Shown: positions 9,307 through 21,491, numbered from the stretch's first letter. The stretch is DNA of 64,000 nucleotides from Massilia rubra (GCF_011682065.1 NZ_VUYU01000024.1:1-64000); one strand, 5' to 3'. The notes: a model not told the origin generated them from the sequence alone. Numbers and translations are program-made.

Positions 9307-9671
9307 GGCAGGATCAGCTTTTGCACGGCGTTGAGCAGCACGTCCGGCTTGAACGGCTTGACCACCCAGGCCTTGGCGCCGGCGGCCTGGCCTTCGCGCT
9401 TCTTTTCCTCGGCCGACTCGGTGGTGAGCATGATCACCGGCGTAAACTTGTAATTAGCCAGCTGCTTGACCTGCTTGACGAAGCTGATGCCATCCATGTT
9501 CGGCATGTTGACGTCGCTGATGATCAGGTGCACCTTGCGCCCATCGAGCTTGGTCAGCGCATCCTTGCCGTCGCAGCCCTCGAGCACATCGTAGCCCGCG
9601 CCGCGCAGGGTGATGCCGATCACCTGGCGCACCGAGCTCGAATCGTCGACGATCATGATTGTCTTTGCCAT
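9303..9671 (-). CDS. cheY: CheY-like single-domain response regulator
   Basis: This 122-residue stand-alone receiver has the acidic pair Asp9-Asp10 (MIVDDSS), phosphoacceptor Asp53 in IISDVNMPNMDG, Thr in MLTTES and Lys in WVVKPFKPD. It has no output domain. It is the likely direct phosphorylation target of the adjacent CheA. It is very close to flagellar-type CheY, but no flagellar genes are visible in this window, so the output could be flagellar or otherwise. Confidence 0.93.
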   Translation of the reverse strand: MAKTIMIVDDSSSVRQVIGITLRGAGYDVLEGCDGKDALTKLDGRKVHLIISDVNMPNMDGISFVKQVKQLANYKFTPVIMLTTESAEEKKREGQAAGAKAWVVKPFKPDVLLNAVQKLILP

Positions 9672-9700
9672 GGTTCCCTCTTGTTATGTCGTTGGTGATT

Positions 9701-10860
<1,160 letters not shown>

Positions 10861-10861
<1 letters not shown>

Positions 10862-11286
10862 CATCGCTCCTGCAGGGACCTGGCCCTGGACAGCAGGTCC
10901 GACAGCGCGGCCCGCGAGACCGGTTTGGTCATCACGCCGAGCACTTGAAGATGGTGGAAGCGCGCCATCAGCGCCGCCGAATTGAGGGTGCGCGCGTCCA
11001 TCCCCGACAGCAGCACCACCGCGCCCTTGTAGCCGCTGGCGGCCATCGCCTCCATCACCTGGAAGCCGTCCTTGCCGGGCATGTGGATGTCGCAAATGAC
11101 CACGTCGGGCATGCCGCGCCCGCTGGCCAGGGCGGCCACGCCACGTTCGCCGTCGGCGGCCTGCGAGACGCGCGTGACGCCCAGTTTGTTGAGCATGCTG
11201 CCCAGCAGTTCGAGCATGAAGGGGTCGTCGTCGACCAGCAACACGTGCAGCGCTGCCAGCGTGGTCGGGGTGAAGGTGGCGGTCAT
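10861..11286 (-). CDS. response regulator receiver protein
   Basis: This 141-residue single receiver domain has an acidic cluster at 19-21 (LLVDDDPF), phosphoacceptor Asp66 in VVICDIHMPGKDG, and the Lys of MTKPVS near the C-terminus. It lies between the hybrid kinase (37 bases upstream) and the short MCP-like protein, with which its stop overlaps. It is distinct from cheY: the alpha4-beta5-alpha5 face (ARTLNSAAL, FHHLQVLGV) looks more like the second receiver of multi-step relays, so it may accept phosphate from the Hpt of the hybrid kinase. This is an inference from context. Confidence 0.88.
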
Positions 11287-11322
11287 GTTCTGTGCTCGCT
11301 TTGTTGGTTGGATGAGATGGCG

Positions 11323-13413
<2,091 letters not shown>

Positions 13414-13707
13414 GGAGACGTCCTCAGGTAGTCGGCGCGCAACGCTGGTCCGGCCACACGCCGCAGGCCCTGGTCGCCGCCGGCGCCGTGGGCGAATGGC
13501 ATGGCTTGCCATCCCGCCCCATCAACACAAACATTGTTTTGCCTCAATGCCGACATCCCGCCCCCGGTTCATACTGCGCGTAACTACGCCTTGGGTTCAA
13601 GTATTGCTGTTGGGTAAAAAACTGGCTATCGTGGATCTGTGTGATCGTTTGTCGGGGCTTTGTCCGGGGCCGTTGTAGTCGATCCGCTACACGCTGTCGC
13701 TGGCTTG

Positions 13708-14349
13708 TCAGCCTAACAAGCCATGGTCCAGGCCGTAACGTGTCAGTTCGGCATTGCTCTTCATATCCATCTTGTCGAGGATGCGCGCGCGGTAGGTGGT
13801 GACCGTGCTTGGACTCAGGTGCAGCGCGGCGGCGATGCCGACCAGGCTTTCGCCCGAGGCGATCATGCGGAAGATTTCCAGCTCGCGGTCGGTGAGCGCG
13901 TCGTGCGGCACGCCGCCGGGGCCGCCGCCGAGCATGCCGGCCAGCTTTTGCAGCAGCGACGGCGTGACATACTTGCCGCCGCCGGCCGCCTTGCGCACCG
14001 CCTCGACCAGGCTGTCGGCGCTGCAGGTCTTGCTCAGGTAACCGGCCGCGCCCAGCTTGAGGGCGCGCAGCGCGTAGATATCCTCGCCGTACATGCTCAC
14101 GATTAACACCGCCAGGCCGGGATGCAACTCGCGCAATTGCTTGAGCAGTTCCAGGCCATTCTTGTCGGGCAGGTTGATGTCGAGCAGGGCCACGTCGAAG
14201 GACCCGGTGCGCAGCAGGTTCAGGGCGACGGCGGCGCTGTCGGCTTCGCCGCTCACTTGCAGTTCGGCGGCGTCGGCCAGCATCAGGCGCAGGCCGTGGC
14301 GCGCCACCGTGTGGTCGTCGATCAGGAGCAGGCGGATCGGGCGCGTCAT
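13708..14349 (-). CDS. NarL/FixJ-type response regulator (REC + LuxR HTH)
   Basis: This 213-residue protein has an N-terminal receiver (Asp11-Asp12, phosphoacceptor Asp57 in VALLDINLPDKNG) and a C-terminal LuxR-type helix-turn-helix (about 148-210, with ALTDRELEIFRMIASGES and SPSTVTTYRARILDKM). It is on the same strand as the chemosensory block but upstream of the hybrid kinase, separated by about 295 bases, so it may be an independent unit. No dedicated kinase is adjacent; the hybrid kinase is the nearest candidate. The ATG at 14349 gives the standard family length. Confidence 0.92.
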   Translation of the reverse strand: MTRPIRLLLIDDHTVARHGLRLMLADAAELQVSGEADSAAVALNLLRTGSFDVALLDINLPDKNGLELLKQLRELHPGLAVLIVSMYGEDIYALRALKLGAAGYLSKTCSADSLVEAVRKAAGGGKYVTPSLLQKLAGMLGGGPGGVPHDALTDRELEIFRMIASGESLVGIAAALHLSPSTVTTYRARILDKMDMKSNAELTRYGLDHGLLG

Positions 14350-14509
14350 GGGCGCGGCGGCGCGGCCGCTGGGCGGGCGGCGCGGCGACAGGCGCAGGTT
14401 CCCGCAGCGCACATGCGGCGTGCGTTGGCGAGACGATGCGTGATGAGTGGGTAAGTAATGTTTTCTCCAGCGCAATGCGCAGTGATGCACCAGTACTTAC
14501 ATTTCTTTA

Positions 14510-14538
14510 TTGATAGAAATTTAGAGAAATGCAATCAA
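14510..14538 (-). promoter_or_regulatory. candidate sigma70-type promoter for the LuxR response regulator
   Basis: Read on the minus strand, TTGATT (14533-14538) and TATCAA (14510-14515) are separated by exactly 17 bases in an AT-rich patch about 160 bases upstream of the response regulator start. Both boxes match four of six consensus bases. This is a pattern match only. Apart from this and the terminator at 14581-14610, the 14350-14646 interval shows nothing I can identify. Confidence 0.35.
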
Positions 14539-14580
14539 AACCCGTAGGGCAATTCTACGATCATTCCATCCATACAGACG

Positions 14581-14610
14581 AAAAAAAGCACCGGTATTCC
14601 GGTGCTGTTT
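14581..14610 (-). terminator. rho-independent terminator downstream of scoB
   Basis: A perfect 8-base-pair stem (AGCACCGG/CCGGTGCT) with a TATT loop is followed, in the minus-strand direction, by a run of seven T residues. It begins about 36 bases after the scoB stop codon, so it ends the scoA-scoB transcript. Confidence 0.88.
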
Positions 14611-14646
14611 CGTTTGAACCGCATGTGCGCCGCGCGGGCGCCGTAT

Positions 14647-15297
14647 TTACAGCGCGCTGGCGTCGAGTTCGGCGCCGGTGGCGGCCAGTACCTGTTCCTT
14701 GCTCACGCCAGGAGCCAGTTCCACCAGTTTCAGGCCGGCCGGGGTCACTTCGATCACGCCCAGGTCGGTGATGATCAGGTCGACCACGCCCACGCCGGTC
14801 AGCGGCAGGTCGCACTTCGGCAGGATTTTATGCGAGGTCGAGCCATCCTTGGCCGTGGCGACGTGTTCCATCACCACCACCACGCGCTTGACGCCGGCCA
14901 CCAGGTCCATCGCACCGCCCATGCCCTTGACCATTTTGCCGGGAATCATCCAGTTGGCCAGGTCGCCCTGGGCCGACACCTGCATCGCGCCCAGGATCGC
15001 CAGGTTGATCTTGCCGCCGCGGATCATGCCGAAGGAATCGGCCGAGCTGAAGTAGGCAGCGCCGGGCAAGGCCGTCACGGTCTGCTTGCCGGCGTTGATC
15101 AGGTCGGCGTCGACCTCGTCGTCGGCCGGAAACGGGCCGATGCCGAGCAAGCCGTTTTCGGACTGCAGGAAGACTTCGATGTCGGCCGGCACGTAGTTCG
15201 CCACCAGGGTCGGCAAACCGATGCCCAGGTTCACATAAAATCCATCCTGCAATTCTTTTGCCGCGCGCGCGGCCATTTCATCACGAGTCCATGCCAT
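14647..15297 (-). CDS. scoB: 3-oxoacid CoA-transferase subunit B (SCOT beta)
   Basis: This 216-residue protein matches the B subunit of succinyl-CoA:3-ketoacid CoA-transferase. The catalytic Glu47 lies in LQSENGLLG, and other family segments are [27 protein letters not shown] and [10 protein letters not shown]. With subunit A it transfers CoA between succinyl-CoA and acetoacetate, linking ketone-body/PHB-derived acetoacetate to central metabolism. It is 17 bases downstream of scoA and is followed by a strong terminator. An AtoA-type acetyl-CoA:acetoacetate enzyme is a close alternative. Confidence 0.92.
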   Translation of the reverse strand: MAWTRDEMAARAAKELQDGFYVNLGIGLPTLVANYVPADIEVFLQSENGLLGIGPFPADDEVDADLINAGKQTVTALPGAAYFSSADSFGMIRGGKINLAILGAMQVSAQGDLANWMIPGKMVKGMGGAMDLVAGVKRVVVVMEHVATAKDGSTSHKILPKCDLPLTGVGVVDLIITDLGVIEVTPAGLKLVELAPGVSKEQVLAATGAELDASAL

Positions 15298-15314
15298 CTT
15301 ATTCTCCTGTGCTC

Positions 15315-16013
15315 TTAGTTGGTGCGCACGGTGCGCTGTTCGATGCGCTTTTCCGGCGTGGCGTTGACGACGATGCGGTGCACGAAAATGCTTGGCGTAT
15401 GCACCTGGTCGGGATCGATCTCGCCCACTTCGACCAGCTTTTCGACTTCGACGATGGTGATCTTGCCCGCTTGCGCCACGTTCGGGTTGAAGTTGCGCGC
15501 CGTCTTGCGGTACACCAGGTTGCCGGCGCGGTCGGCCATGTAAGCCTTGACCAGCGACACATCGGCTACCAGGCTGCGCTCCATCACGTATTGTTCTCCG
15601 TCAAACTCGCGCACTTCTTTTCCTTCAGCGACGATGGTGCCGACGCCGGTCTTGGTGAAAAACGCGGGAATGCCCGAACCGCCGGCGCGCAGCTTCTCGG
15701 CCAGGGTGCCTTGCGGCGTGAATTCGAGTTCGAGTTCGCCGGCCAGGTACTGGCGCGCGAATTCCTTGTTCTCGCCCACATAGGACGAAATCATTTTCTT
15801 GATCTGGCGCGTGGTGAGCAACTGGCCGAGGCCGAAGTCGTCCACGCCGGCATTGTTGGAAATCACGGTGAGCTGCTTGACGGCGCTGTTGCGCAAGGCC
15901 AGGATCAGCGCTTCCGGTATGCCGCACAGGCCGAAGCCGCCGACTGCGATGGTCTGGCCATCGCTCACGATGCCGGCCAACGCCGATGCCGCGTCAGGAT
16001 AAACTTTGTTCAT
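15315..16013 (-). CDS. scoA: 3-oxoacid CoA-transferase subunit A (SCOT alpha)
   Basis: This 232-residue protein has the alpha-subunit CoA-binding segment [10 protein letters not shown] near residue 25, [16 protein letters not shown], and the SYVGENKEF region typical of SCOT alpha. It forms the heteromeric transferase with ScoB. An AGGGA ribosome-binding site precedes the ATG. It is divergent from a PAS-LuxR regulator across a 128-base gap, which suggests control by that protein. Confidence 0.92.
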   Translation of the reverse strand: MNKVYPDAASALAGIVSDGQTIAVGGFGLCGIPEALILALRNSAVKQLTVISNNAGVDDFGLGQLLTTRQIKKMISSYVGENKEFARQYLAGELELEFTPQGTLAEKLRAGGSGIPAFFTKTGVGTIVAEGKEVREFDGEQYVMERSLVADVSLVKAYMADRAGNLVYRKTARNFNPNVAQAGKITIVEVEKLVEVGEIDPDQVHTPSIFVHRIVVNATPEKRIEQRTVRTN

Positions 16014-16117
16014 TCCCTGTCCCTTTTTATAGTTAAGCTAAATTCGTTCCTACTGCACTGCATAGTGGATTCTCAGCATAAAATACGCGGGCCGAAAGCA
16101 CAATACCGTAGAACTAC

Positions 16118-16127
16118 CGGCTAGCCG
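16118..16127. promoter_or_regulatory. perfect 10-base palindrome between scoA and the PAS-LuxR gene
   Basis: CGGCTAGCCG is a perfect palindrome located 15 bases upstream of the PAS-LuxR start, within the divergent scoA promoter region. It could be an operator for the LuxR-type regulator; the palindrome is short, so chance occurrence is possible. Confidence 0.3.
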
Positions 16128-16141
16128 AATCACTGAACACC

Positions 16142-16708
16142 ATGCCAATGACCGCATCATACGCCATCGATTACGAAACCATTTTCCGCCACGCGCCGGT
16201 CGGCATGTGCATTTCGCTCGACCGCGTCATCCAGTCCAGCAACGATGCGCTGACCTCGATGTTCGGCTACGTGCACGGCGAACTCGATGGCCAATCGTTC
16301 CGCGTACTGTACCCGACCATGGATGAATTCCTGCGCACGGGCGACCGCATCATTCCGGTGATGAACGCGCGCGGCGTGTATTCGGACGAGCGCATCATGC
16401 GCCGCGCCGCCGGCGAACTGTTCTGGTGCCACGTGAGCGGGCGCGCCCTGGACCCGCGCGAGCCGCTCGGCGCCGGCGTGTGGACGTTCGAGGACGTCAG
16501 CGAAAAGCGCCCGGTCACGGCCGAACTGACCCCGCGCGAACGCGAAATCGCCGCCCTGCTGGTCGAGGGCAAGACCAGCAAGGTGATCGCTCGCGAAACC
16601 GACCTCAGTCCACGCACCGTGGAAATGCATCGCGCCAAGCTGATGCGCAAATTCTCCGCCTCCACCTCGTCCGAACTGGTGCATAAACTGGTGGGCGTGA
16701 GCCGCTGA
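16142..16708 (+). CDS. PAS and LuxR-type HTH transcriptional regulator
   Basis: This 188-residue protein has an N-terminal PAS domain (about 10-120, starting YETIFRHAPVGMCI and ending WTFEDVSEKR) and a C-terminal LuxR HTH (about 127-185, ELTPREREIAALLVEG and SPRTVEMHRAKLMRKF). It has no receiver domain, so it is probably controlled by a small molecule or redox cue sensed by the PAS domain. The divergent position suggests it regulates scoA-scoB. Two in-frame ATGs (16142 and 16148) are possible; neither has a strong ribosome-binding site. Confidence 0.88.
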   Translation: MPMTASYAIDYETIFRHAPVGMCISLDRVIQSSNDALTSMFGYVHGELDGQSFRVLYPTMDEFLRTGDRIIPVMNARGVYSDERIMRRAAGELFWCHVSGRALDPREPLGAGVWTFEDVSEKRPVTAELTPREREIAALLVEGKTSKVIARETDLSPRTVEMHRAKLMRKFSASTSSELVHKLVGVSR

Positions 16709-16807
16709 CATTCTGTTGTCATTCGATTTCTGGTAATATATTTCCGGCAATATTTTCTTGCCAATAGTTACCACTTATCTACTCCGCTCACGATCAGGAA
16801 CGACCGC

Positions 16808-18100
16808 ATGACTTCTCCCCAGGCAGAATGGCAAAAACACGTGCTCGGCTATGCCGACGCCATCAACGACTATGTGCGCACCGGCCTGGCCGACGGCTGG
16901 GACAAGGCTGGCGAAGAGCCGTCCATGCCGCCGATGGCGCACCTGTTGCCGCACTGGCTGGAAGCGCCGCGGGAGGTCAACCAGCCCGGCAAGGACCAGG
17001 GCGCGCATGATGCGTTCCGCAAGGCCTGGCCGCCGGCGCACGCGCCGTTGGCCGACCTGCTCGATTCGCAAGGCATCAAGAGTTCGGAACTGCTCTTGCT
17101 CGACGACGGCAGCATGCTGCTGCGCGCCGGCGCCCCGTACCAGGATGGGCCGGTGCTGCATCTGCAGGGCGCCACCTGCACCGATGTCGAGGGCATCGAC
17201 TTTATCGGGCGCTGCCCGCAGCGCCGCTATTTTGCCACTTGCAATGACGAAGGCGTGACCGTCACCGACGGCTGGCTCGGCCCCAAGGTGGCCGAGCTGG
17301 CGTGGCCGACCGGGCATGAAGACCTGCCCGAAGGAATGGAAGGCGAAGACCTGGAAGACCGTCCGCGCCCGACGCGCCTGATCCCCTTCCCCGACGGCCA
17401 GCGCGTGCTGCTGGTCAGTTCAAGCGGCATTTACGTGCTGGCGGCGGGCGGCGCGCGGCGCCTGTGGCCGACCGCCGAGTCGCTGGAAGAACATGGCTTG
17501 CCGGTGCGGCTCGACATGGAGCACGGCGCCATTTCGCCGGATGGCAAGTGGATCGCGGTGGGCGGGCAGGATGGCACGCACCAGGTGTTCGACGCGCAGT
17601 TGAACATGGTCTCGAGCATCGGCCCGGTGGGCGAGTATCCGCACTACGCTGCTTTCAGCGGCGACAGCCAGATGGCGATCTTCAACGCCTGCCACTTTTA
17701 TGAAGGCGCCACCCTGGCCGTGGACGTGAAGGATTTTCCGGGCCTGGACACCGATTTCTACGACGACGACCCGCGCACCCCGACCGTGCAAGAAGGCGCG
17801 CGCGTGTATGCGGCGGTGCACCGCCAGGGCGAGTTCATCGTGGGCGACGCGCAAGGCTACCTGCGCGCATTCGGCCCGACCGGCAGGAAGCACTGGCACC
17901 ACTTCGTCGGCTCGACCGTCATGGCGATGGATATTTCACGCGACGGTAACACGCTGGTGGTGTCGACCTGCGCGGGCTTCATTTCCACTATCCGCCTCGA
18001 CGCCGGCAAGACCGCGCCGTGGCAGATCGGCACCGGCGGGCACCGCGAGCTGCAGCGCTGGCTATTCTGGGCCAGTTTCGGACGGCCGCTGCTCTGGTAG
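16808..18100 (+). CDS. WD40/beta-propeller-like protein, unknown function
   Basis: The 430-residue cytoplasmic protein has no signal peptide. It carries several degenerate blade-like segments: VLLVSSSGIYVLAAGG, ISPDGKWIAVGGQDGTHQVFDAQ, YAAFSGDSQMAIFNACHF and MAMDISRDGNTLVVSTCAGF. Such Asp-Gly-containing beta repeats are typical of propellers used as scaffolds. Residues 1-110 lack the repeat and may be a separate helical domain. The neighbours (PAS-LuxR regulator and a repeat cluster) give no functional hint. Confidence 0.78.
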   Translation: MTSPQAEWQKHVLGYADAINDYVRTGLADGWDKAGEEPSMPPMAHLLPHWLEAPREVNQPGKDQGAHDAFRKAWPPAHAPLADLLDSQGIKSSELLLLDDGSMLLRAGAPYQDGPVLHLQGATCTDVEGIDFIGRCPQRRYFATCNDEGVTVTDGWLGPKVAELAWPTGHEDLPEGMEGEDLEDRPRPTRLIPFPDGQRVLLVSSSGIYVLAAGGARRLWPTAESLEEHGLPVRLDMEHGAISPDGKWIAVGGQDGTHQVFDAQLNMVSSIGPVGEYPHYAAFSGDSQMAIFNACHFYEGATLAVDVKDFPGLDTDFYDDDPRTPTVQEGARVYAAVHRQGEFIVGDAQGYLRAFGPTGRKHWHHFVGSTVMAMDISRDGNTLVVSTCAGFISTIRLDAGKTAPWQIGTGGHRELQRWLFWASFGRPLLW

Positions 18101-18120
18101 ACGGACTTGCGGGCACACCA

Positions 18121-18400
18121 TGTTTCCCCCGGCGTCTCCCCCGGTGTCAGGTCTGACATTCGGACACGAGCTCGGCTTTATCGCGGCAGCCCCCGCCCCC
18201 GGTGTCCCCCCGGTGTCAGGTCTGACATTCGGACACGAACTCGGCGGTATTGCGGCAGAGCCCGTGTCCGTTTGTCAGACCTGACACCGGGAGAGTCAGA
18301 CCTGACACCGGGAGAGTCAGACCTCACACCGGGAGAGGCAGAGCCCGTGTCCGTTTGTCAGACCTGACACCGGGAGAGACACCGGGAGACTGGTAGACGA
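18121..18400. repeat. cluster of nested inverted repeats, copy 1
   Basis: A 24-base unit with outer arms GTGTC/GACAC and inner arms GTCAG/CTGAC occurs at 18144-18167 and 18213-18236 in one orientation and at 18264-18287 and 18347-18370 in the opposite orientation. Partial copies (GTCAGACCTGACACCGGGAGA-like) lie between them at about 18295-18335. The order forward-forward-reverse-reverse would let the transcript fold into one large hairpin. It fills the gap between the propeller gene and the next gene; no convincing ORF is present. The same unit recurs at 38.7-38.95 kb. Confidence 0.9.
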
Positions 18401-18436
18401 ACCTGCGGGCACACCGGAGGCTTGCGCCGTCCCCGC

Positions 18437-18772
18437 TCAGGAAAACCACGGTCCCGTGTACGGTTCGAGGACCGGTTTCCATAGAGCGTAGCAAGGCTGC
18501 TCATCCCAGTAGCGGCTCACCAGAAGCCACGCGTAGATCCGTTCGACGTACGGGCAGGTATCGGACCGCTTGAACACCTTGTATTGGGTGAACTCGCGCG
18601 CCGTGACTGGCCTGCCCACGACCTCCTCCCAGAAATCGAAGGGCGAACCGGAGCCGACAGCACCGTACTGCTCGAACTCGTCGATCTCTTCCGCAGTGAG
18701 GTGCGCTTGCACGTTCTCGCGAAAGTAGCACTGGGCCAGTTCGTCGGTGTCGTCGTTCGTTCGCCTTTTCAT
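18437..18772 (-). CDS. hypothetical small protein
   Basis: This 111-residue protein is soluble, acidic in its N-terminal half and aromatic-rich in its C-terminal half (YERIYAWLLVSRYW-like segment, several Trp and Tyr). No signal peptide or known motif is evident. An upstream TTG at 18781 is an alternative start; I chose the ATG at 18772. It lies just downstream of the porin gene on the same strand, about 18 bases from it, and may be read through from the porin transcript. Codon use looks less extreme in GC than its neighbours. Confidence 0.5.
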   Translation of the reverse strand: MKRRTNDDTDELAQCYFRENVQAHLTAEEIDEFEQYGAVGSGSPFDFWEEVVGRPVTAREFTQYKVFKRSDTCPYVERIYAWLLVSRYWDEQPCYALWKPVLEPYTGPWFS

Positions 18773-18790
18773 TCCTTGCAATTGAGTCTC

Positions 18791-19852
18791 TCAGAAACGG
18801 TGCTGCACGCCGGTGATGACGCCGCGCTGGGTATCGGCAAAGCCGGCATCATCGCGCGACAGGCCGGTCAGGCGCGCGTTCTTGGCCTTGGCGTACGCCG
18901 CCGCCACGTAGACATCGGTGCGTTTCGAGAGCGCGTAACGGTAGCGCGCCACATATAAAGTCGGGTCGGCATCGGCGCCGGCGGCCACGTTGCTCACATC
19001 GATCTTGTAGACCGCGCCGGTGATGGTGGTGTTCGGCAAGCCTTTCCAGGCGACGCCGGCCCACACAGTCTTGCCTTCCACATCGCGCAGCGTGCGGTTG
19101 CCCGATTCGGCCTGGTAATCGCGCGCGACCAGGTACATTTTGAAGGAACCGGCTTCATAGGTCGCGCCGGCATGGATGACGGTGTTCTCGTCGCGCCGGC
19201 CGCTGGCCGCCAGCGTGTTGCCGTTGACCCGCTCCCAGGTGCCCATCAAGCCGAGGCCGCCGGCGCTGTAGCTCACGGCAGTGGCGATCTTGGCGCTGTC
19301 GCGCGCGCCGCTGCTCTGCTCGCCGAAGCCGTAGGTCGCGCCATACTTGAAGGCGCCGGTCGCGCCTGAATACTTGACCATATTATCGAAGCCGGTCGTC
19401 ATGCCGTACTTGGACGGCCCGGTGGCCGGTCCGCTGGTGGCCCAGGAATAGAAGGGCGCAAAGCCCATCGGATCGAACTGGATGACGGTGTCGTACACGC
19501 TGGTAAACGAGCGCCCCAGCACCACCCGGCCGAACTTGCCATCCAGGCCCACGTAGGCCTGGCGCCGGAACAGGGCCCCGTCCATGCCGCCGGTATCCAT
19601 CAGCACGCCGCCTTCGAGGTTCCACACCGCTTTCAGGCCGGCGCCGATGTCTTCGCTGCCGCGCAAGCCCCAGCGCGAGGTATTCATGCCGCCCGAACTG
19701 ACCCGGGTGGCCGACTTGCCGCCGGCGCCCGCATCGGACGCATAATCGACGCCCGCATCGAGCAGTCCGTAGACTTGCACGCTGGACTGGGCATGGGCCG
19801 CGGCGCTGGCGCCGAGGGCGAGGACGGCAACTGCGAACGAGCTACTTTTCAT
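18791..19852 (-). CDS. outer-membrane porin, Gram-negative general porin family
   Basis: This 353-residue protein has a signal peptide (residues 1-21, ending AHA) followed by SSVQVYGLLDAGVDY, the classic first strand of beta-proteobacterial trimeric porins (PF13609). Alternating beta strands, the conserved SRWGLRGSEDIGAGLKAVW block and a C-terminal Phe (GVQHRF), the recognition signal for the outer-membrane assembly machinery, all support the call. It forms a diffusion channel for small solutes. Substrate preference cannot be inferred. Confidence 0.94.
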   Translation of the reverse strand: MKSSSFAVAVLALGASAAAHAQSSVQVYGLLDAGVDYASDAGAGGKSATRVSSGGMNTSRWGLRGSEDIGAGLKAVWNLEGGVLMDTGGMDGALFRRQAYVGLDGKFGRVVLGRSFTSVYDTVIQFDPMGFAPFYSWATSGPATGPSKYGMTTGFDNMVKYSGATGAFKYGATYGFGEQSSGARDSAKIATAVSYSAGGLGLMGTWERVNGNTLAASGRRDENTVIHAGATYEAGSFKMYLVARDYQAESGNRTLRDVEGKTVWAGVAWKGLPNTTITGAVYKIDVSNVAAGADADPTLYVARYRYALSKRTDVYVAAAYAKAKNARLTGLSRDDAGFADTQRGVITGVQHRF

Positions 19853-19889
19853 TGGTCTCTCCGGTAAAGGGTACGGGGCCTTGCGGCCA

Positions 19890-21491
19890 TTAATGACGGG
19901 GGCGCGCGGCCGCCGGCCGCAACGCCAGCGCGGGCGCGCCGGCGCTGTCGAGCCGGAACACGCTGACCACGCGCGCCAGGTTGTCAGCCTGTTCCTGCAA
20001 GGCGCCCGCCGCGGCGGCCGCCTGTTCGACCAGCGCGGCGTTCTGCTGGGTCACTTCATCCATCTGCACGATGGCCTTGTTGACTTCATCGATGCCGGTG
20101 CTCTGCTCGTGGCTGGCGGCCGAGATTTCGGCCACCACGTCGCTCACGCGGCGCACGCTGACCACCACCTCGGTCATGGTGCTGCCGGCGCGCTGCACCA
20201 GCGCGGTGCCAGCGTCGACCTGGAACACGGAATTGTCGATCAATTGCTTGATTTCCTTGGCGGCCGCCGCGCTGCGCTGGGCCAGGTTGCGCACTTCGGA
20301 GGCGACCACCGCGAAACCCCGGCCCTGCTCGCCGGCGCGCGCCGCTTCGACGGCGGCGTTGAGCGCCAGGATATTGGTCTGGAAGGCGATGCCGTCGATC
20401 ACGCTGATGATGTCGACGATCTTGCGCGAGGAAGCGCTGATCGATTCCATGGTGCTGATCACTTCGCTCACCACGGCGCCGCCGTCGCTGGCGATGGTCG
20501 AGGCGGTCATCGCCAGCTGGTTGGCCTGGCGCGCATTGTCGGCATTCTGGCGCACGGTGGAGGTGAGCTCCTCCATGGCGGAAGCGGTTTCTTCGAGCGA
20601 ACTGGCCTGTTCCTCGGTGCGGCTCGACAGGTCCAGGTTGCCGCTGGCGATTTCCGCCGAGGCCAGCGCGATCGTATCGGTGCCGCTGCGCACTTGCTGG
20701 ACCACGCCCAGCAGGCTGTCGTTCATGCTGCGCAGGGAAGTCATCAGCTGCCCGGTTTCGTCGGTGCTGGAGGCGACGATCACCCCGGTCAGGTCGCCGC
20801 CGGCCACCCGTCCGGCGATCGCCACCGCTTCCTGCAAGGGGCCGGCCACAATGCGCGCCAGGCCCACGGCCAGCAGCAGGCCCACCGCCGCCAGCGCCAC
20901 CAGGCTGCCGATGATCAGCTTGCGCGCCATCTCGTAGGTCTGCATGGCAAACGCCGCCGACGCCGCGCTGCCGCTGTCATTGGTCTTGATGATGGCGTCG
21001 AGCGCTTCGTTAATCTGGCGAAATACCTTGTTCGACGGGCCACGGAAGGCCGCGCGCGCTTCATCCTTCTTGCCGGCGTGCGACAAGTCCGTCACCTTCT
21101 TGCTCTCGGCCAGGTAGTTGTCGAGCACTACCTTCAGTTCGTTGTAGAGCCGCGTTTCCTCCGCTTCGGTCACCAGCGCGGCGTACGACGCCTGCTGCTT
21201 GCGCAGGGTCTCCAGGCGCGTGGCCATCGACTTGTCGGTGGCCAGCATGTCGGTTTCCTCAAGCAGCAACACATGGGTCGCTTCCGAGATGCGGTAGCGC
21301 GACAGCGAGGCTTGCACCTGCCCCAGGTAGCGTACCGACGGCAGCCAATTGGTGGCGATATCGTTGGAGGCGTCGCGCACCTTGACCAGCTGGCTGATCG
21401 AAAACACGCCCAGGAAACAGGCCATCGCGACGACCAGCGCAAACACCAGCATCAGCTTGCGGGCAATCTTCAGATTGTAGAACCAGGACAT
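19890..21491 (-). CDS. methyl-accepting chemotaxis protein (Tar/Tsr-like class)
   Basis: This 533-residue receptor has membrane spans at about 11-32 and 190-212 and a helical periplasmic sensor between them that fits a four-helix bundle (4HB_MCP_1). HAMP and a signalling domain follow, with tip FQTNILALNAAVEAARAGE and the methylation segment RTEEQASSLEETASAMEEL. It ends in an Arg/Ala/Pro-rich tail without a CheR pentapeptide. It is a stand-alone receptor, not in the chemosensory operon, and its signalling domain differs from the first MCP, so it may join a different array (for example the flagellar one). Confidence 0.93.
   Translation of the reverse strand: MSWFYNLKIARKLMLVFALVVAMACFLGVFSISQLVKVRDASNDIATNWLPSVRYLGQVQASLSRYRISEATHVLLLEETDMLATDKSMATRLETLRKQQASYAALVTEAEETRLYNELKVVLDNYLAESKKVTDLSHAGKKDEARAAFRGPSNKVFRQINEALDAIIKTNDSGSAASAAFAMQTYEMARKLIIGSLVALAAVGLLLAVGLARIVAGPLQEAVAIAGRVAGGDLTGVIVASSTDETGQLMTSLRSMNDSLLGVVQQVRSGTDTIALASAEIASGNLDLSSRTEEQASSLEETASAMEELTSTVRQNADNARQANQLAMTASTIASDGGAVVSEVISTMESISASSRKIVDIISVIDGIAFQTNILALNAAVEAARAGEQGRGFAVVASEVRNLAQRSAAAAKEIKQLIDNSVFQVDAGTALVQRAGSTMTEVVVSVRRVSDVVAEISAASHEQSTGIDEVNKAIVQMDEVTQQNAALVEQAAAAAGALQEQADNLARVVSVFRLDSAGAPALALRPAAARPRH

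Noticed and set aside
18107-18367. Short frames beginning MSDLTPG in the repeat cluster at 18.1-18.4 kb, with a similar one at 38428-38721.
   Set aside because: The peptides are direct readings of the inverted repeat units, have no ribosome-binding site and recur only because the repeat does.
18121-18400. CRISPR array considered for the repeat clusters.
   Set aside because: The units alternate in orientation, spacers are irregular (about 25-60 bases) and share sequence, and no cas genes are present.
18437-18781. TTG start at 18781 for the small gene downstream of the porin.
   Set aside because: An ATG nine bases further in is available and neither has a convincing ribosome-binding site, so the conventional codon was chosen.
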